From: a virus
Strand: one strand, 5' to 3'
Virus record (IMG/VR): IMGVR_UViG_3300046453_000081
Coordinates: 1 to 64,000 of that record
Length of the DNA stretch: 64,000 nt
Shown piece after piece: positions 40,763 through 48,238 of the stretch. Below the pieces are notes generated by a model. That model had not been told where the DNA came from. It did no database searches and was given only the letters and a program-made list of their open reading frames with translations. The position numbers and the translations under genes are program-made. How positions within the stretch are numbered: position 1 is the stretch's first letter; each line of letters starts with the position of its first letter.

Positions 40763-41686
40763 TTAAAGAGTCATAAATACCTGTTTGACTTCTGACAACT
40801 CTACAAATGTACAACCATCATGAATAAGTTCAATAAATTGTGCCTTCGCTTCAGTTGGTGTCAATTCTAAAATAACATCTTCCTTGTCTTCATCTTCATC
40901 AACAACAAATGTAAATTTGTATGTTTGTTTTTCTTCTAACACCTCTTGACCTTCTTCTTCGCTAATGTATGGAGAATGTTCAAAAATGCATTCGCAAAGT
41001 TCTTCAAGTTTTTCTAGTTCATCAAGGTCTTCAGTTGTGACAAGCATTTCTTCACAACATGATTCACAGCATCTATCACAGCACTCATCTTCATCTTCAT
41101 CTTCATCTTCATCTTCATCTTCATCTTCAAAATCATCTTCAAAATCATCTTCAAAATCATCTTCATCTTCAAAATCATCTTCAAAATCATCTTCAGACAT
41201 GTTTAGTTTTTCCAACTGAACTTTAGAGAAAATAATCATTTGCTCTGCATTTCTCAAGTAGGCTTCATTAACGGTGTCAGTTTTTAAAATGACTCCTGTT
41301 GTTAAGAATTTGTACACAGTAAAGATTTCTTCAATAAGTTCGTAAACAATTTTTGCCCTCTTATCTACGTCAATAAGGTCAGGCAGATAGCTATATTTCT
41401 TTAATGAGCCTTCAATTTTCTTTAATTCATCATCATATCCATCGAATGAGATTGAGTACCAATATTGGTCACTGCCTACACCATACTGAGTGTATTGTTC
41501 GTCTTCTTCCTCGATAACAACAAGCCAAACAATGTCTTCTCCTGTGGTTGCTACAACATTGTCAATTGCGTTTATACCTGAGTATAAATGATATTGGAAC
41601 ATGAATAATGGGTCTGTAGAATCTGTCCTAGACTCTAATTGATTTTTGTATGCTTCTTCCCATGAGTTAAAAATTGCTTTTTTCAC
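40763..41686 (-). CDS. Acidic protein with Asp/Glu repeat tract and Cys cluster
   Basis: 307 residues. Residues ~180-230 consist of FEDD/EDEDED tandem repeats (forward DNA shows repeated TCTTCA/TCTTCAAAA units at 41084-41196), directly followed by DECCDRCCESCCEEM, six Cys in three pairs. The flanking N-terminal ~170 and C-terminal ~80 residues are ordinary alpha-beta sequence. The highly negative tract could mimic DNA or bind metal, which is speculation. Confidence 0.8.
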   Translation of the reverse strand: MKKAIFNSWEEAYKNQLESRTDSTDPLFMFQYHLYSGINAIDNVVATTGEDIVWLVVIEEEDEQYTQYGVGSDQYWYSISFDGYDDELKKIEGSLKKYSYLPDLIDVDKRAKIVYELIEEIFTVYKFLTTGVILKTDTVNEAYLRNAEQMIIFSKVQLEKLNMSEDDFEDDFEDEDDFEDDFEDDFEDEDEDEDEDEDEDECCDRCCESCCEEMLVTTEDLDELEKLEELCECIFEHSPYISEEEGQEVLEEKQTYKFTFVVDEDEDKEDVILELTPTEAKAQFIELIHDGCTFVELSEVKQVFMTL

Positions 41687-41730
41687 TAATTAAACATCTC
41701 CCTGAATTGTATTGTTATTGCTATTATGTA

Positions 41731-41889
41731 TTACACAGTTGTCTTCATTGAAAGCATTAAATTCATTTTTACTACACCCAATAACTTTTTTACACTTTTT
41801 TCTAAATCTTGTAATTCACTTTTAGTCAGTTCTGTATTTGACCATTTTTCTAAAAGCGTTTTGAATTCTTCATGTTCGTTTCTTTTCAT
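41731..41889 (-). CDS. Small helical protein, 52 aa
   Basis: ATG 41889 behind AAGGTGAT. MKRNEHEEFKTLLEKWSNTELTKSELQDLEKSVKKLLG: amphipathic helices. First gene behind the promoter at 41911-41939. Confidence 0.64.
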   Translation of the reverse strand: MKRNEHEEFKTLLEKWSNTELTKSELQDLEKSVKKLLGVVKMNLMLSMKTTV

Positions 41890-41910
41890 ATTCTATCACC
41901 TTGTAATTCT

Positions 41911-41939
41911 ATTATATTTGACACTCGTTAAAATGTCAA
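41911..41939 (-). promoter_or_regulatory. Consensus promoter with overlapping dispersed element
   Basis: Reverse strand TTGACA, 17 bases, TATAAT. The element variant (ATTATATTTGACAC, 41911-41924) includes the -10 box. Another element copy (41952-41965) lies just upstream, over the end of the kinase-HD gene. Confidence 0.82.
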
Positions 41940-41951
41940 CTATTTATATTT

Positions 41952-41965
41952 ATTTTATTTAGCAC
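41952..41965 (-). repeat. Dispersed element copy (kinase-HD gene stop)
   Basis: ATTTTATTTAGCACTTGTA covers the stop codon of the kinase-HD gene, with A replaced by G in GTGCTAAAT. Confidence 0.45.
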
Positions 41966-42965
41966 TTGTATCGGCTAAAAATAAAAACTCTAGGTTCTCA
42001 AATGTGTCTTGACTTACTGAATTTTTTAGTTTATTGACACTCTTTTCTGTTTCGGCTTGTGTTAGTCTCATATGAAGCTGAACTAACTCCACAACCTCTA
42101 GAATGAAATCGTCATCGTATCCCAAAACGTTAAGTATAGAACAGGCTATTTGTCCGCTTACATTCTCATGTCCATAGTAACTAGCAGTGCGCTTAGGCTC
42201 TCCATTAATGTTGGTGAATGTCTTTGTATGTCCCTTCCCTACATCGTGAAATACAGCCACCCAAAGCATTTTAAGAAAGTCTTTAGCATGAGTTATTTTA
42301 TCTTTATTGTAGTTGTCATAAACATATTTATAAACATGGTAAATATGTCTACTAACACTAAATGTATGGTGAGGATTGTCCTGTGGGAGTTCAAATATGT
42401 TTGAAAAGTCAGAAAACTGACAAAGCCCTCTTGGAAAATTGAACATTTCTTCATATGACCAATCATTTAGCAACCATTTTTCAAAATTATCCTTAGTAGT
42501 AAATGGTGTCATATATTTATCATACTTTATCTCAATATTGTCCCAACCTTCAGAATATGTTGGAATTTGTAGGTTTTTAAACATTTTCAGTATAATGTCC
42601 TTACCAACTGTTCTATTTCTATGCAAATCCCTCATTATACATGCTGAATGTGACGTATTAAAATAAATTATATTTCTATTATATTTAAAGAACTCATTGT
42701 TAAAATGAACTCGCTTCTTTCTGCTGATATTAGTTGCATCAATAATGACATTTTTTCCTGAATTTAATAAAACCTTTGCCTGATTGTACATGTATTGAAA
42801 AATTTCAGTATTCTTATCCTGTCTTGATACATCTCCAAACAAAGTCTCTCTTAAACTATCAGAAGAAAGAATTTCAGCATTTAATACACTGGCATTCTCA
42901 ATAGCCCATGAAGACTTCCCTGACGATGGCATCCCACAAAGCATATATACTGTCGCATTTGACAT
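41955..42965 (-). CDS. Polynucleotide kinase with HD phosphohydrolase domain
   Basis: 336 residues from ATG 42965. N-terminal P-loop kinase: MLCGMPSSGKSSWA (Walker A), LSSDSLRETLFGD, NVIIDATNISRKKR and a LID with RNRTVGKD. C-terminal HD domain with HHTFSVSRHIYHVYKY, VAVFHDVGKGHTK (HD) and SYYGHENVSG. The T4-type logic of 5'-kinase plus end-healing phosphatase suits RNA repair with the ligase at 13150-14445. Whether the HD domain removes 3' or 2',3'-cyclic phosphate is inferred, not shown. Confidence 0.86.
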   Translation of the reverse strand: MSNATVYMLCGMPSSGKSSWAIENASVLNAEILSSDSLRETLFGDVSRQDKNTEIFQYMYNQAKVLLNSGKNVIIDATNISRKKRVHFNNEFFKYNRNIIYFNTSHSACIMRDLHRNRTVGKDIILKMFKNLQIPTYSEGWDNIEIKYDKYMTPFTTKDNFEKWLLNDWSYEEMFNFPRGLCQFSDFSNIFELPQDNPHHTFSVSRHIYHVYKYVYDNYNKDKITHAKDFLKMLWVAVFHDVGKGHTKTFTNINGEPKRTASYYGHENVSGQIACSILNVLGYDDDFILEVVELVQLHMRLTQAETEKSVNKLKNSVSQDTFENLEFLFLADTSAK

Positions 42966-42983
42966 AATTACCACCACCCCTAA

Positions 42984-43319
42984 CTATCTTCTTTTTCTTG
43001 ACGAACTGTTTCTAAATTTAGACTTAGAAAAACTTGACTTACTTTTAATGAAAGATTTGGGTTTAGATTTATTTTTTCTAATATTGATTGACTTGGATTT
43101 GCTTTTAGAAAATGCTGATTTTTTTCCATGCTTATTCTTTTTTAGGTCAATACCATAACAATCTTCGTCACCTTCGAGTAAATCTTCTTTATCACAATCT
43201 TCTATCTTATGCTGATTAGAATTATTACTTGTAGGAGTATTTACCACTGTCTTTTGCACTCTTCCACATGCGGTTAACAGAAGTAGTAAAATCATTGTTA
43301 ATATTGTAAATTTTTTCAT
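42984..43319 (-). CDS. Predicted lipoprotein with Lys/Ser-rich tail
   Basis: 111 residues; MKKFTILTMILLLLLTAC is a lipoprotein signal with Cys 18. After an acidic segment (CDKEDLLEGDEDC), the C-terminal ~50 residues are repeats of basic and Ser residues (SKSKSKSINIRKNKSKPKSF). Exposed outside the membrane, the basic tail could bind wall teichoic acid; speculative. Confidence 0.78.
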   Translation of the reverse strand: MKKFTILTMILLLLLTACGRVQKTVVNTPTSNNSNQHKIEDCDKEDLLEGDEDCYGIDLKKNKHGKKSAFSKSKSKSINIRKNKSKPKSFIKSKSSFSKSKFRNSSSRKRR

Positions 43320-43397
43320 AGTTTATAAATCTCCTTTACAATTTCTTCTGAAGACGTACTTTATTTGCTTGTCTGCAAATCAATATTTGGAATAATT

Positions 43398-43727
43398 TCA
43401 CTTGCCATCAAAATCTAACCAATCACTAACCATTTCTTTCTGCCCCAAATCAAGTTTGTTAAAATTTTCAACAAACCATTTCCTCTGTTCTTCAGTAATA
43501 ATTGGTTCAATTATTTTTTCGTCAATATTTATGAATACATATGAACGACTTTCATCCCAAAGGCTACCCATAGGTATGAAAAATTTTTCATACCTAAGCC
43601 TGTCATAAGCGCTATATGGATAGTCATCAATGACTTCTTGTGCAAAAATGCTGTGTTCACCGTAATCACATGGATGAAATATTCCTTCAGGGTCTAACCA
43701 ACCTGTCAATCCTTTAATTTCACTCAT
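43398..43727 (-). CDS. Hypothetical protein, 109 aa
   Basis: ATG 43727 after AAAGGTGAT. MSEIKGLTGWLDPEGIFHPCDYGEHSIFAQEVIDDY: phrase 'GWL.pdG.f..c.y.eH...A' occurs in small phage proteins. Unassigned. Confidence 0.7.
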   Translation of the reverse strand: MSEIKGLTGWLDPEGIFHPCDYGEHSIFAQEVIDDYPYSAYDRLRYEKFFIPMGSLWDESRSYVFINIDEKIIEPIITEEQRKWFVENFNKLDLGQKEMVSDWLDFDGK

Positions 43728-43740
43728 GTTAATCACCTTT

Positions 43741-44277
43741 CTACTTTTTCAATTCTTTTTTAAATTCACCATAGCTTCCAAAATTATCTTTAATTTCTTT
43801 CTTCAGTGTAGCAATATCAACACCATACTTATGTAACATGTAAGCTGTTGCGTCACTATCTGTTAAATCACTGAAGTTACAAATTGGGCAAAGTGATTCA
43901 GGAACACTGTATCTAAACTCATAATCGTTCAATAAGTCTCCCCAATCGAAATCATCTTCCTTGGAATCGTCAAGGTAATCTGCTAAATCTTTCTCGTATT
44001 CTTTTACCATGTCAGCATAGTAGTTGTCGCCACGCTTGGCATCATAAGATTCTACATATTCTTTGTATCTTTCAATGTTTGCTTTGACTAGTTCTATAAC
44101 CACTGCTCTTTCATCGTAGCTCTCCATATGGTCTTCGCAAATGGTGTGTCCATTCTCGCATTCAACCATATTTGCTTCACTTAAACACATATCCCAACCA
44201 CTTTCGTCATGACCACAACTATCACAAATAAAACTACTTGAACTACTGTTTGTTACAAATGATTTACGTACTTTCAT
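43741..44277 (-). CDS. FVTNSSSSSF-family protein with zinc sites (member 1)
   Basis: 178 residues opening MKVRKSFVTNSSSSSFICDSC. Further Cys at CGHD, CLSE, CENGHTICEDH and CPIC (residue ~137) suggest one or two zinc sites. The N-terminal 16 residues are shared with three other genes at 44299-45666 while the rest differs. Confidence 0.8.
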   Translation of the reverse strand: MKVRKSFVTNSSSSSFICDSCGHDESGWDMCLSEANMVECENGHTICEDHMESYDERAVVIELVKANIERYKEYVESYDAKRGDNYYADMVKEYEKDLADYLDDSKEDDFDWGDLLNDYEFRYSVPESLCPICNFSDLTDSDATAYMLHKYGVDIATLKKEIKDNFGSYGEFKKELKK

Positions 44278-44298
44278 TATATCTTACACTCCCCTATA

Positions 44299-44715
44299 TT
44301 AATATTCTTCTCTAATGAGAATAATCTCTGAATCTTTTTTTGGTAAACTTCTCAACAACCCTGATAAAGTTTCATCATTGTAATCCACACTAATATCTAC
44401 AATACCATAACCATCATTAATGTATTCCATCATTTTATTATATTTATCAGTCAAGTAATCATCGTCTTTTAAAATGTCTTTAATAGTACGTGCTTGACTC
44501 CAACCGTATTGGTAAATAAAATGTCCATCTAATTCTTCCTCTGTTGTAATTGCATTATCAAAATCAAAGAGTTGTTTAACCATAAGGTAAGATGATTTAA
44601 AGATTACAGGAACACTCTCCATTGCTTCTTCAGTTTCTCTTAATCCCTCACTTTTAAATCCAATAACAAAGCTACTGCTAGAACTGTTTGTTACAAATCC
44701 TTTCCGTATCTTCAA
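44299..44715 (-). CDS. FVTNSSSSSF-family protein (member 2)
   Basis: 138 residues from TTG 44715, chosen because it restores the family start (M)KIRKGFVTNSSSSSFVIGF and overlaps the upstream stop. The body is acidic and alpha-beta, unlike the other members. Confidence 0.76.
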   Translation of the reverse strand: MKIRKGFVTNSSSSSFVIGFKSEGLRETEEAMESVPVIFKSSYLMVKQLFDFDNAITTEEELDGHFIYQYGWSQARTIKDILKDDDYLTDKYNKMMEYINDGYGIVDISVDYNDETLSGLLRSLPKKDSEIILIREEY

Positions 44716-44987
44716 TCTCGCCACTTCCAATCTATTAAATTTGTATTAACACCAATTTTTTCAAGATATTCAACCATATCAAAGTTGTCCATACTTGTAT
44801 AGAAATCAAGATGCTCTCCATCATCACGAATAGACCAACCATCATATTCATGGCAAGGCTCACCAAACTCCCATGCTCTGTCTTCATGTCCCATAATTAA
44901 CTCTAGTTGAAATGGTGAAATGAATTTTCTACTAATAATAAAACTAGAACTGCTTGAATTTGTTACAAAGCCATTTCTTATCTTCAA
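44712..44987 (-). CDS. FVTNSSSSSF-family protein (member 3)
   Basis: 91 residues, MKIRNGFVTNSSSSSFIISRKF at the start, then FGEPCHEYDGWSIRDDGEHLDFYTSMDNFDMVEYLEKIGV. Its stop is inside the ribosome binding region of member 2. Confidence 0.78.
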   Translation of the reverse strand: MKIRNGFVTNSSSSSFIISRKFISPFQLELIMGHEDRAWEFGEPCHEYDGWSIRDDGEHLDFYTSMDNFDMVEYLEKIGVNTNLIDWKWRD

Positions 44988-44993
44988 AGTAAA

Positions 44994-45314
44994 TTACCTC
45001 AATTTCTTGAATGCAAATTTTGTCAATGAACTACCAACTTCTTCATCTAATTCATTTTTCAACCAATTAAAGAATTCATCCTCAGTAAATTCTTTAATTT
45101 CATTGACGTTGTTAAGCATAAGCTTCATCATGTAACCATCGGATAGAGCATATTCATACATTTCATTTACTTCAATGTTAATATTTCCTGTTGTCAATTC
45201 AAAAGTAATTTCATTAATGTATGAACTACCATAATCACAGGTTGAGCAACCGCCATATGAATGTGTATCAGTGTATATTTCGTTGATTCCACCATTTTTC
45301 ATTTCTAATATCAT
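44994..45314 (-). CDS. Hypothetical protein inside the FVTNSSSSSF cluster
   Basis: 106 residues from ATG 45314 (AGGAGTGAT). Contains TDTHSYGGCSTCDYGSSYINEITFELT with CSTC, and a helical C-terminus. It lacks the family opening but sits between members 3 and 4. Confidence 0.7.
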   Translation of the reverse strand: MILEMKNGGINEIYTDTHSYGGCSTCDYGSSYINEITFELTTGNINIEVNEMYEYALSDGYMMKLMLNNVNEIKEFTEDEFFNWLKNELDEEVGSSLTKFAFKKLR

Positions 45315-45336
45315 TAATATCACTCCTAATAGTTTT

Positions 45337-45666
45337 TTATTCTCCTACTTCACCATAATAAAGTTTAACTAAATAAGTAGGTATATCTACATTGAGTTTT
45401 TCTTTTACTTGATTGACAAATTGTTCTTTCATCTGTGGGAGTGTCATAGTTTCCATTAATTCCTCAATATCAATGCCCGCATAACTTACATAATCGTAAT
45501 CGCCATAGAAGTTTACTACTTTGCCATCACTAATACCATAACTACATCTAGGTTTGTCAATTTTTTCTGCTTTCAATAATTCCTCAATAGTATTGTCATT
45601 ACTTACCCCAACAATTACAAAACTACTAGAACTTGAGTTCGTCACAAAACTTTTACGTATTTTCAA
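45337..45666 (-). CDS. FVTNSSSSSF-family protein (member 4)
   Basis: 109 residues, MKIRKSFVTNSSSSSFVIVGVS; then beta strands and YVSYAGIDIEELMETMTLPQMKEQFV. First gene in the order of transcription of the family cluster. Confidence 0.78.
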   Translation of the reverse strand: MKIRKSFVTNSSSSSFVIVGVSNDNTIEELLKAEKIDKPRCSYGISDGKVVNFYGDYDYVSYAGIDIEELMETMTLPQMKEQFVNQVKEKLNVDIPTYLVKLYYGEVGE

Positions 45667-45682
45667 AATGCATATACCTCCC

Positions 45683-46126
45683 TTATTTTGTCATTGCATC
45701 TTTTACTAGCTGTGAAACTTGCTTCATATCTACCTTACCTTTTAATCTCTGAGACAGGTACTTCATGATATTATCAATTTCACCATTTTCGGCTAAACTG
45801 ATTACATGTGCAATTACTTCTAACACTTCTGTTGCAGACATTTGTTTTGGCAAATATGTTAATAATAACTCTTTTTCTGCAACTTGTTTTGAAGTATCAC
45901 GCCCCGCATTGACCAATGACTCTACTTCTTGATTAATTGTTTTAAGGTTTTTGCTAATTGCATCAATAATGTCTGATTCAGTCAACTCAGTCATTAATGT
46001 TAACTTTTTTTCAACTTTCTTTTTTTCGATAGTCGCAATTAGCATTCTAAGAGTGGACAACTTATCTTTTTCTTTATTACGCATGGCTTGTTTCATATCA
46101 TTCTGAATCGTTTCAATTAGTTTCAT
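45683..46126 (-). CDS. GatB/YqeY-domain protein
   Basis: 147 residues. MKLIETIQNDMKQAMRNKEKDKLSTLRMLIATIEKKKVEK is the typical YqeY opening, with Q.....AGR...QVAEKELLLTYLPKQMS and a C-terminal KGKVDMKQVSQLVK (usual GK.D...V...vk). Homologous to the tRNA-binding tail of the amidotransferase GatB. Free-standing YqeY has no settled function; phage copies are uncommon. Confidence 0.87.
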   Translation of the reverse strand: MKLIETIQNDMKQAMRNKEKDKLSTLRMLIATIEKKKVEKKLTLMTELTESDIIDAISKNLKTINQEVESLVNAGRDTSKQVAEKELLLTYLPKQMSATEVLEVIAHVISLAENGEIDNIMKYLSQRLKGKVDMKQVSQLVKDAMTK

Positions 46127-46449
46127 TTTGTTGGCTCTCCTGTCTTTTTCTTTTCATCTTTAAAAGTGTATAATTTTAATGAAAATAATTTTTTAAATGT
46201 TGGAAATGTAATACCAATAATCATTGGTGGAATATCGAATATCATTCTAATAACATGATATAGTCTTAAATCCTTTTTATACTGTCCAATTAAAATATGT
46301 TTATATCCTTTTTTAAAGCCATATTCTGTTACTTCATCCCAAACATCATAAGCACGTAATAGGAAATATATTGCGTAAACAATCCATAGAATCATTTGCC
46401 ACCAAGTTAAAGACACAAGTCGTGTCAACCAAAAATCAATATCAAACAT
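46123..46449 (-). CDS. Membrane protein, 108 aa
   Basis: ATG 46449 after AAGGAG. Two hydrophobic helices (LTWWQMILWIVYAIYFLL and MIFDIPPMIIGITF) separated by a basic loop. Function unknown. Confidence 0.66.
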   Translation of the reverse strand: MFDIDFWLTRLVSLTWWQMILWIVYAIYFLLRAYDVWDEVTEYGFKKGYKHILIGQYKKDLRLYHVIRMIFDIPPMIIGITFPTFKKLFSLKLYTFKDEKKKTGEPTK

Positions 46450-46465
46450 TTTATCACTTCTCCTT

Positions 46466-46573
46466 TTATAAAAATAACTTACAGATGCTCTCCATAATAC
46501 TGTCAAGAGCAGATAAGAAAACTATCAATATGAGAGTGAATGCAAAGGGGTGTTTGTCTGCAAACTTCCACAT
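46466..46573 (-). CDS. Possible tiny membrane protein, 35 aa
   Basis: MWKFADKHPFAFTLILIVFLSALDSIMESICKLFL: a short cytoplasmic head and one membrane helix. ATG 46573 overlaps the preceding stop; the ribosome binding site is weak, so expression may be coupled. Confidence 0.5.
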   Translation of the reverse strand: MWKFADKHPFAFTLILIVFLSALDSIMESICKLFL

Positions 46574-46574
46574 A

Positions 46575-46763
46575 TTATTCAGATTCAATCCATTCAAATT
46601 CTAATTCAACTAGGTCTTGAATATGGTCATTCTTGTCTATGAATCTGTACCAAGTATCATTCCATTCTGAAAGACCTACACATGTCACAATCTCACCTAT
46701 TACAAAATCATGCGCCCCTGCTTCTTCGTAATCAATTACTTTTGCTTGTTTTCCTATTTTCAT
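46575..46763 (-). CDS. Hypothetical protein, 62 aa
   Basis: ATG 46763 with AAGGAGTG. MKIGKQAKVIDYEEAGAHDFVIGEIVTCVGLSEWNDTWYRF: SH3-like small beta protein in appearance, acidic tail. Confidence 0.7.
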   Translation of the reverse strand: MKIGKQAKVIDYEEAGAHDFVIGEIVTCVGLSEWNDTWYRFIDKNDHIQDLVELEFEWIESE

Positions 46764-46775
46764 TATATTTAGCAC
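46762..46775 (-). repeat. Dispersed element copy over a start codon
   Basis: ATTATATTTAGCAC covers the ribosome binding site and ATG of the 46575-46763 gene (GTGCTAAATATAATG in gene direction). Confidence 0.45.
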
Positions 46776-46778
46776 TCC

Positions 46779-47867
46779 TTAGACATTAAAAATATTTTTC
46801 TCTTCTCTATTGCACAATGTTATTTGGTTCACTACAGGACATCCACCCATGCATAATTCCCTTTGTTTGCAACCTCCACAGCTATATCTTAAATGATTGC
46901 GGAATTGATTAAATAAATCACTATTCCAACCTTCCTCAATAGAATGAGTATTTAAATCTATTGCCCATCTTTCTTTTTGGTTGTCAAATGAACATGGTAG
47001 CAATTTATTGTCAGGTGTAATATAACAACTGTACCTACTTGCTTCGCAAGCATCTGTACTATCCATATTGATATTCTTATTAAAATTGACTAATCCTGCC
47101 ATATTGCAACTATCAAACCCAATTTGAAAGTCAAAATTCATTTGGTCAATGATGCTATAAAATTCTGCAACCTTTGGGTCATCAACTTTTAATACATTTG
47201 CTTCACTACCTAATCCAACAGGTTTATGCAATAAGAAAACAACCGCATTAATTCCTTTAGGGAAATCATTGTTTTTTAATCTCTCGATAGCTTCATCAAT
47301 ACTATTGTTGCCAAGAACATAATGAATATTGGTTGAGATTCCTGCATCAATAAACATTTGTAATGCTCTATAAGTGTGAGATTGACGATAGAAGCTGACT
47401 GCCACAGAACCCGCAAATTCTTTTGTAATCTCTACTTCCTTCTTAGTTAGTCCAAGCCCACTAGTCGTGTAGTTGGGTGCAATCCCATTTTCTCTACAAT
47501 AACTCATAATTTCAGCAAACGACTCATGCTTGTTGACATCTCCTCTGCCCCCTAAAGCAAACTGAAATGAATTACCTTTTGATTGGTCAACAATTTTTTT
47601 GAAAGTTTCTAAGGACATATTTGGTTCTGTTTTTCCTAATCCGTTTTGATAGCATTCTACTCCTGCTTTAACACATAGACCTGATTTACCATGTATACAG
47701 CTTCCCATAATGCCAACGTCAATTAATTCAGGGTACGATGCCATAAATGGGTCAATCCCTGTATCCTTACCGTTGTCAATGATTCCTGTTCTTACATAGA
47801 ATCCTGTCTCAGTATTAAACATAGATACAAATTTATTTTCCTTATCTACTCTAGTAATCATGCTCAT
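46779..47867 (-). CDS. Radical SAM protein with SPASM-like C-terminus
   Basis: 362 residues. N-terminal ELIDVGIMGSCIHGKSGLCVKAGVECYQNG holds three Cys with unusual spacing (CX7CX6C instead of CX3CX2C), followed by FALGGRGDVNKHESF and TTSGLGLT as in radical SAM barrels. C-terminal DACEASRYSCYITPDNKLLPCSFDN ... SCGGCKQRELCMGGCP is a SPASM-like auxiliary iron-sulfur region. Such proteins modify peptides or nucleosides. No precursor peptide gene is obvious next door. Confidence 0.82.
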   Translation of the reverse strand: MSMITRVDKENKFVSMFNTETGFYVRTGIIDNGKDTGIDPFMASYPELIDVGIMGSCIHGKSGLCVKAGVECYQNGLGKTEPNMSLETFKKIVDQSKGNSFQFALGGRGDVNKHESFAEIMSYCRENGIAPNYTTSGLGLTKKEVEITKEFAGSVAVSFYRQSHTYRALQMFIDAGISTNIHYVLGNNSIDEAIERLKNNDFPKGINAVVFLLHKPVGLGSEANVLKVDDPKVAEFYSIIDQMNFDFQIGFDSCNMAGLVNFNKNINMDSTDACEASRYSCYITPDNKLLPCSFDNQKERWAIDLNTHSIEEGWNSDLFNQFRNHLRYSCGGCKQRELCMGGCPVVNQITLCNREEKNIFNV

Positions 47868-47896
47868 TTTAATGTTCCCCTTTTACTGTTTAGTTT

Positions 47897-47910
47897 ATTA
47901 TATTTATCAC
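47897..47910 (-). repeat. Dispersed element copy upstream of radical SAM gene
   Basis: ATTATATTTATCACTTATTA in the short gap between the 47914 stop and the radical SAM ribosome binding site (AAAAGGGG). Confidence 0.5.
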
Positions 47911-47913
47911 TTA

Positions 47914-48234
47914 TTATACACTATAATTATTTGGATGATATTGTAATGATTGTTCAAATCTAATTTCTTCACCATCTTCATTCTTAACAAAATGGTATAC
48001 TCTAACATCTATGCCACACTCAACACAATTCGCTACACCATGTGCTATTCCCCATTGAATATATAGAGATTCATCACACAACCAACATGTTTTAGATGGT
48101 TTTACAAAAGCTTTTAGATATTCATTTAACAAATCTTCTGATATTCCTTTTGGAATTCTTATTAAGTCCTCGACTGTTGCAACAGGAAGCTTTTTTGCTT
48201 CTTCAAGTTTCTTTGCAGTTTCTTCTTTATTCAT
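47914..48234 (-). CDS. Hypothetical zinc-binding protein, 106 aa
   Basis: ATG 48234. Helical N-terminus, then CWLCDES ... ANCVECGID, two CxxC pairs. Follows nadR in the transcript. Unassigned. Confidence 0.7.
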   Translation of the reverse strand: MNKEETAKKLEEAKKLPVATVEDLIRIPKGISEDLLNEYLKAFVKPSKTCWLCDESLYIQWGIAHGVANCVECGIDVRVYHFVKNEDGEEIRFEQSLQYHPNNYSV

Positions 48235-48238
48235 TGTA

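Noticed and set aside
40965-41219. Serine-rich open frame on the forward strand
   Set aside because: Antisense image of the Asp/Glu repeat tract of the 40763-41686 gene; no ribosome binding site or promoter.
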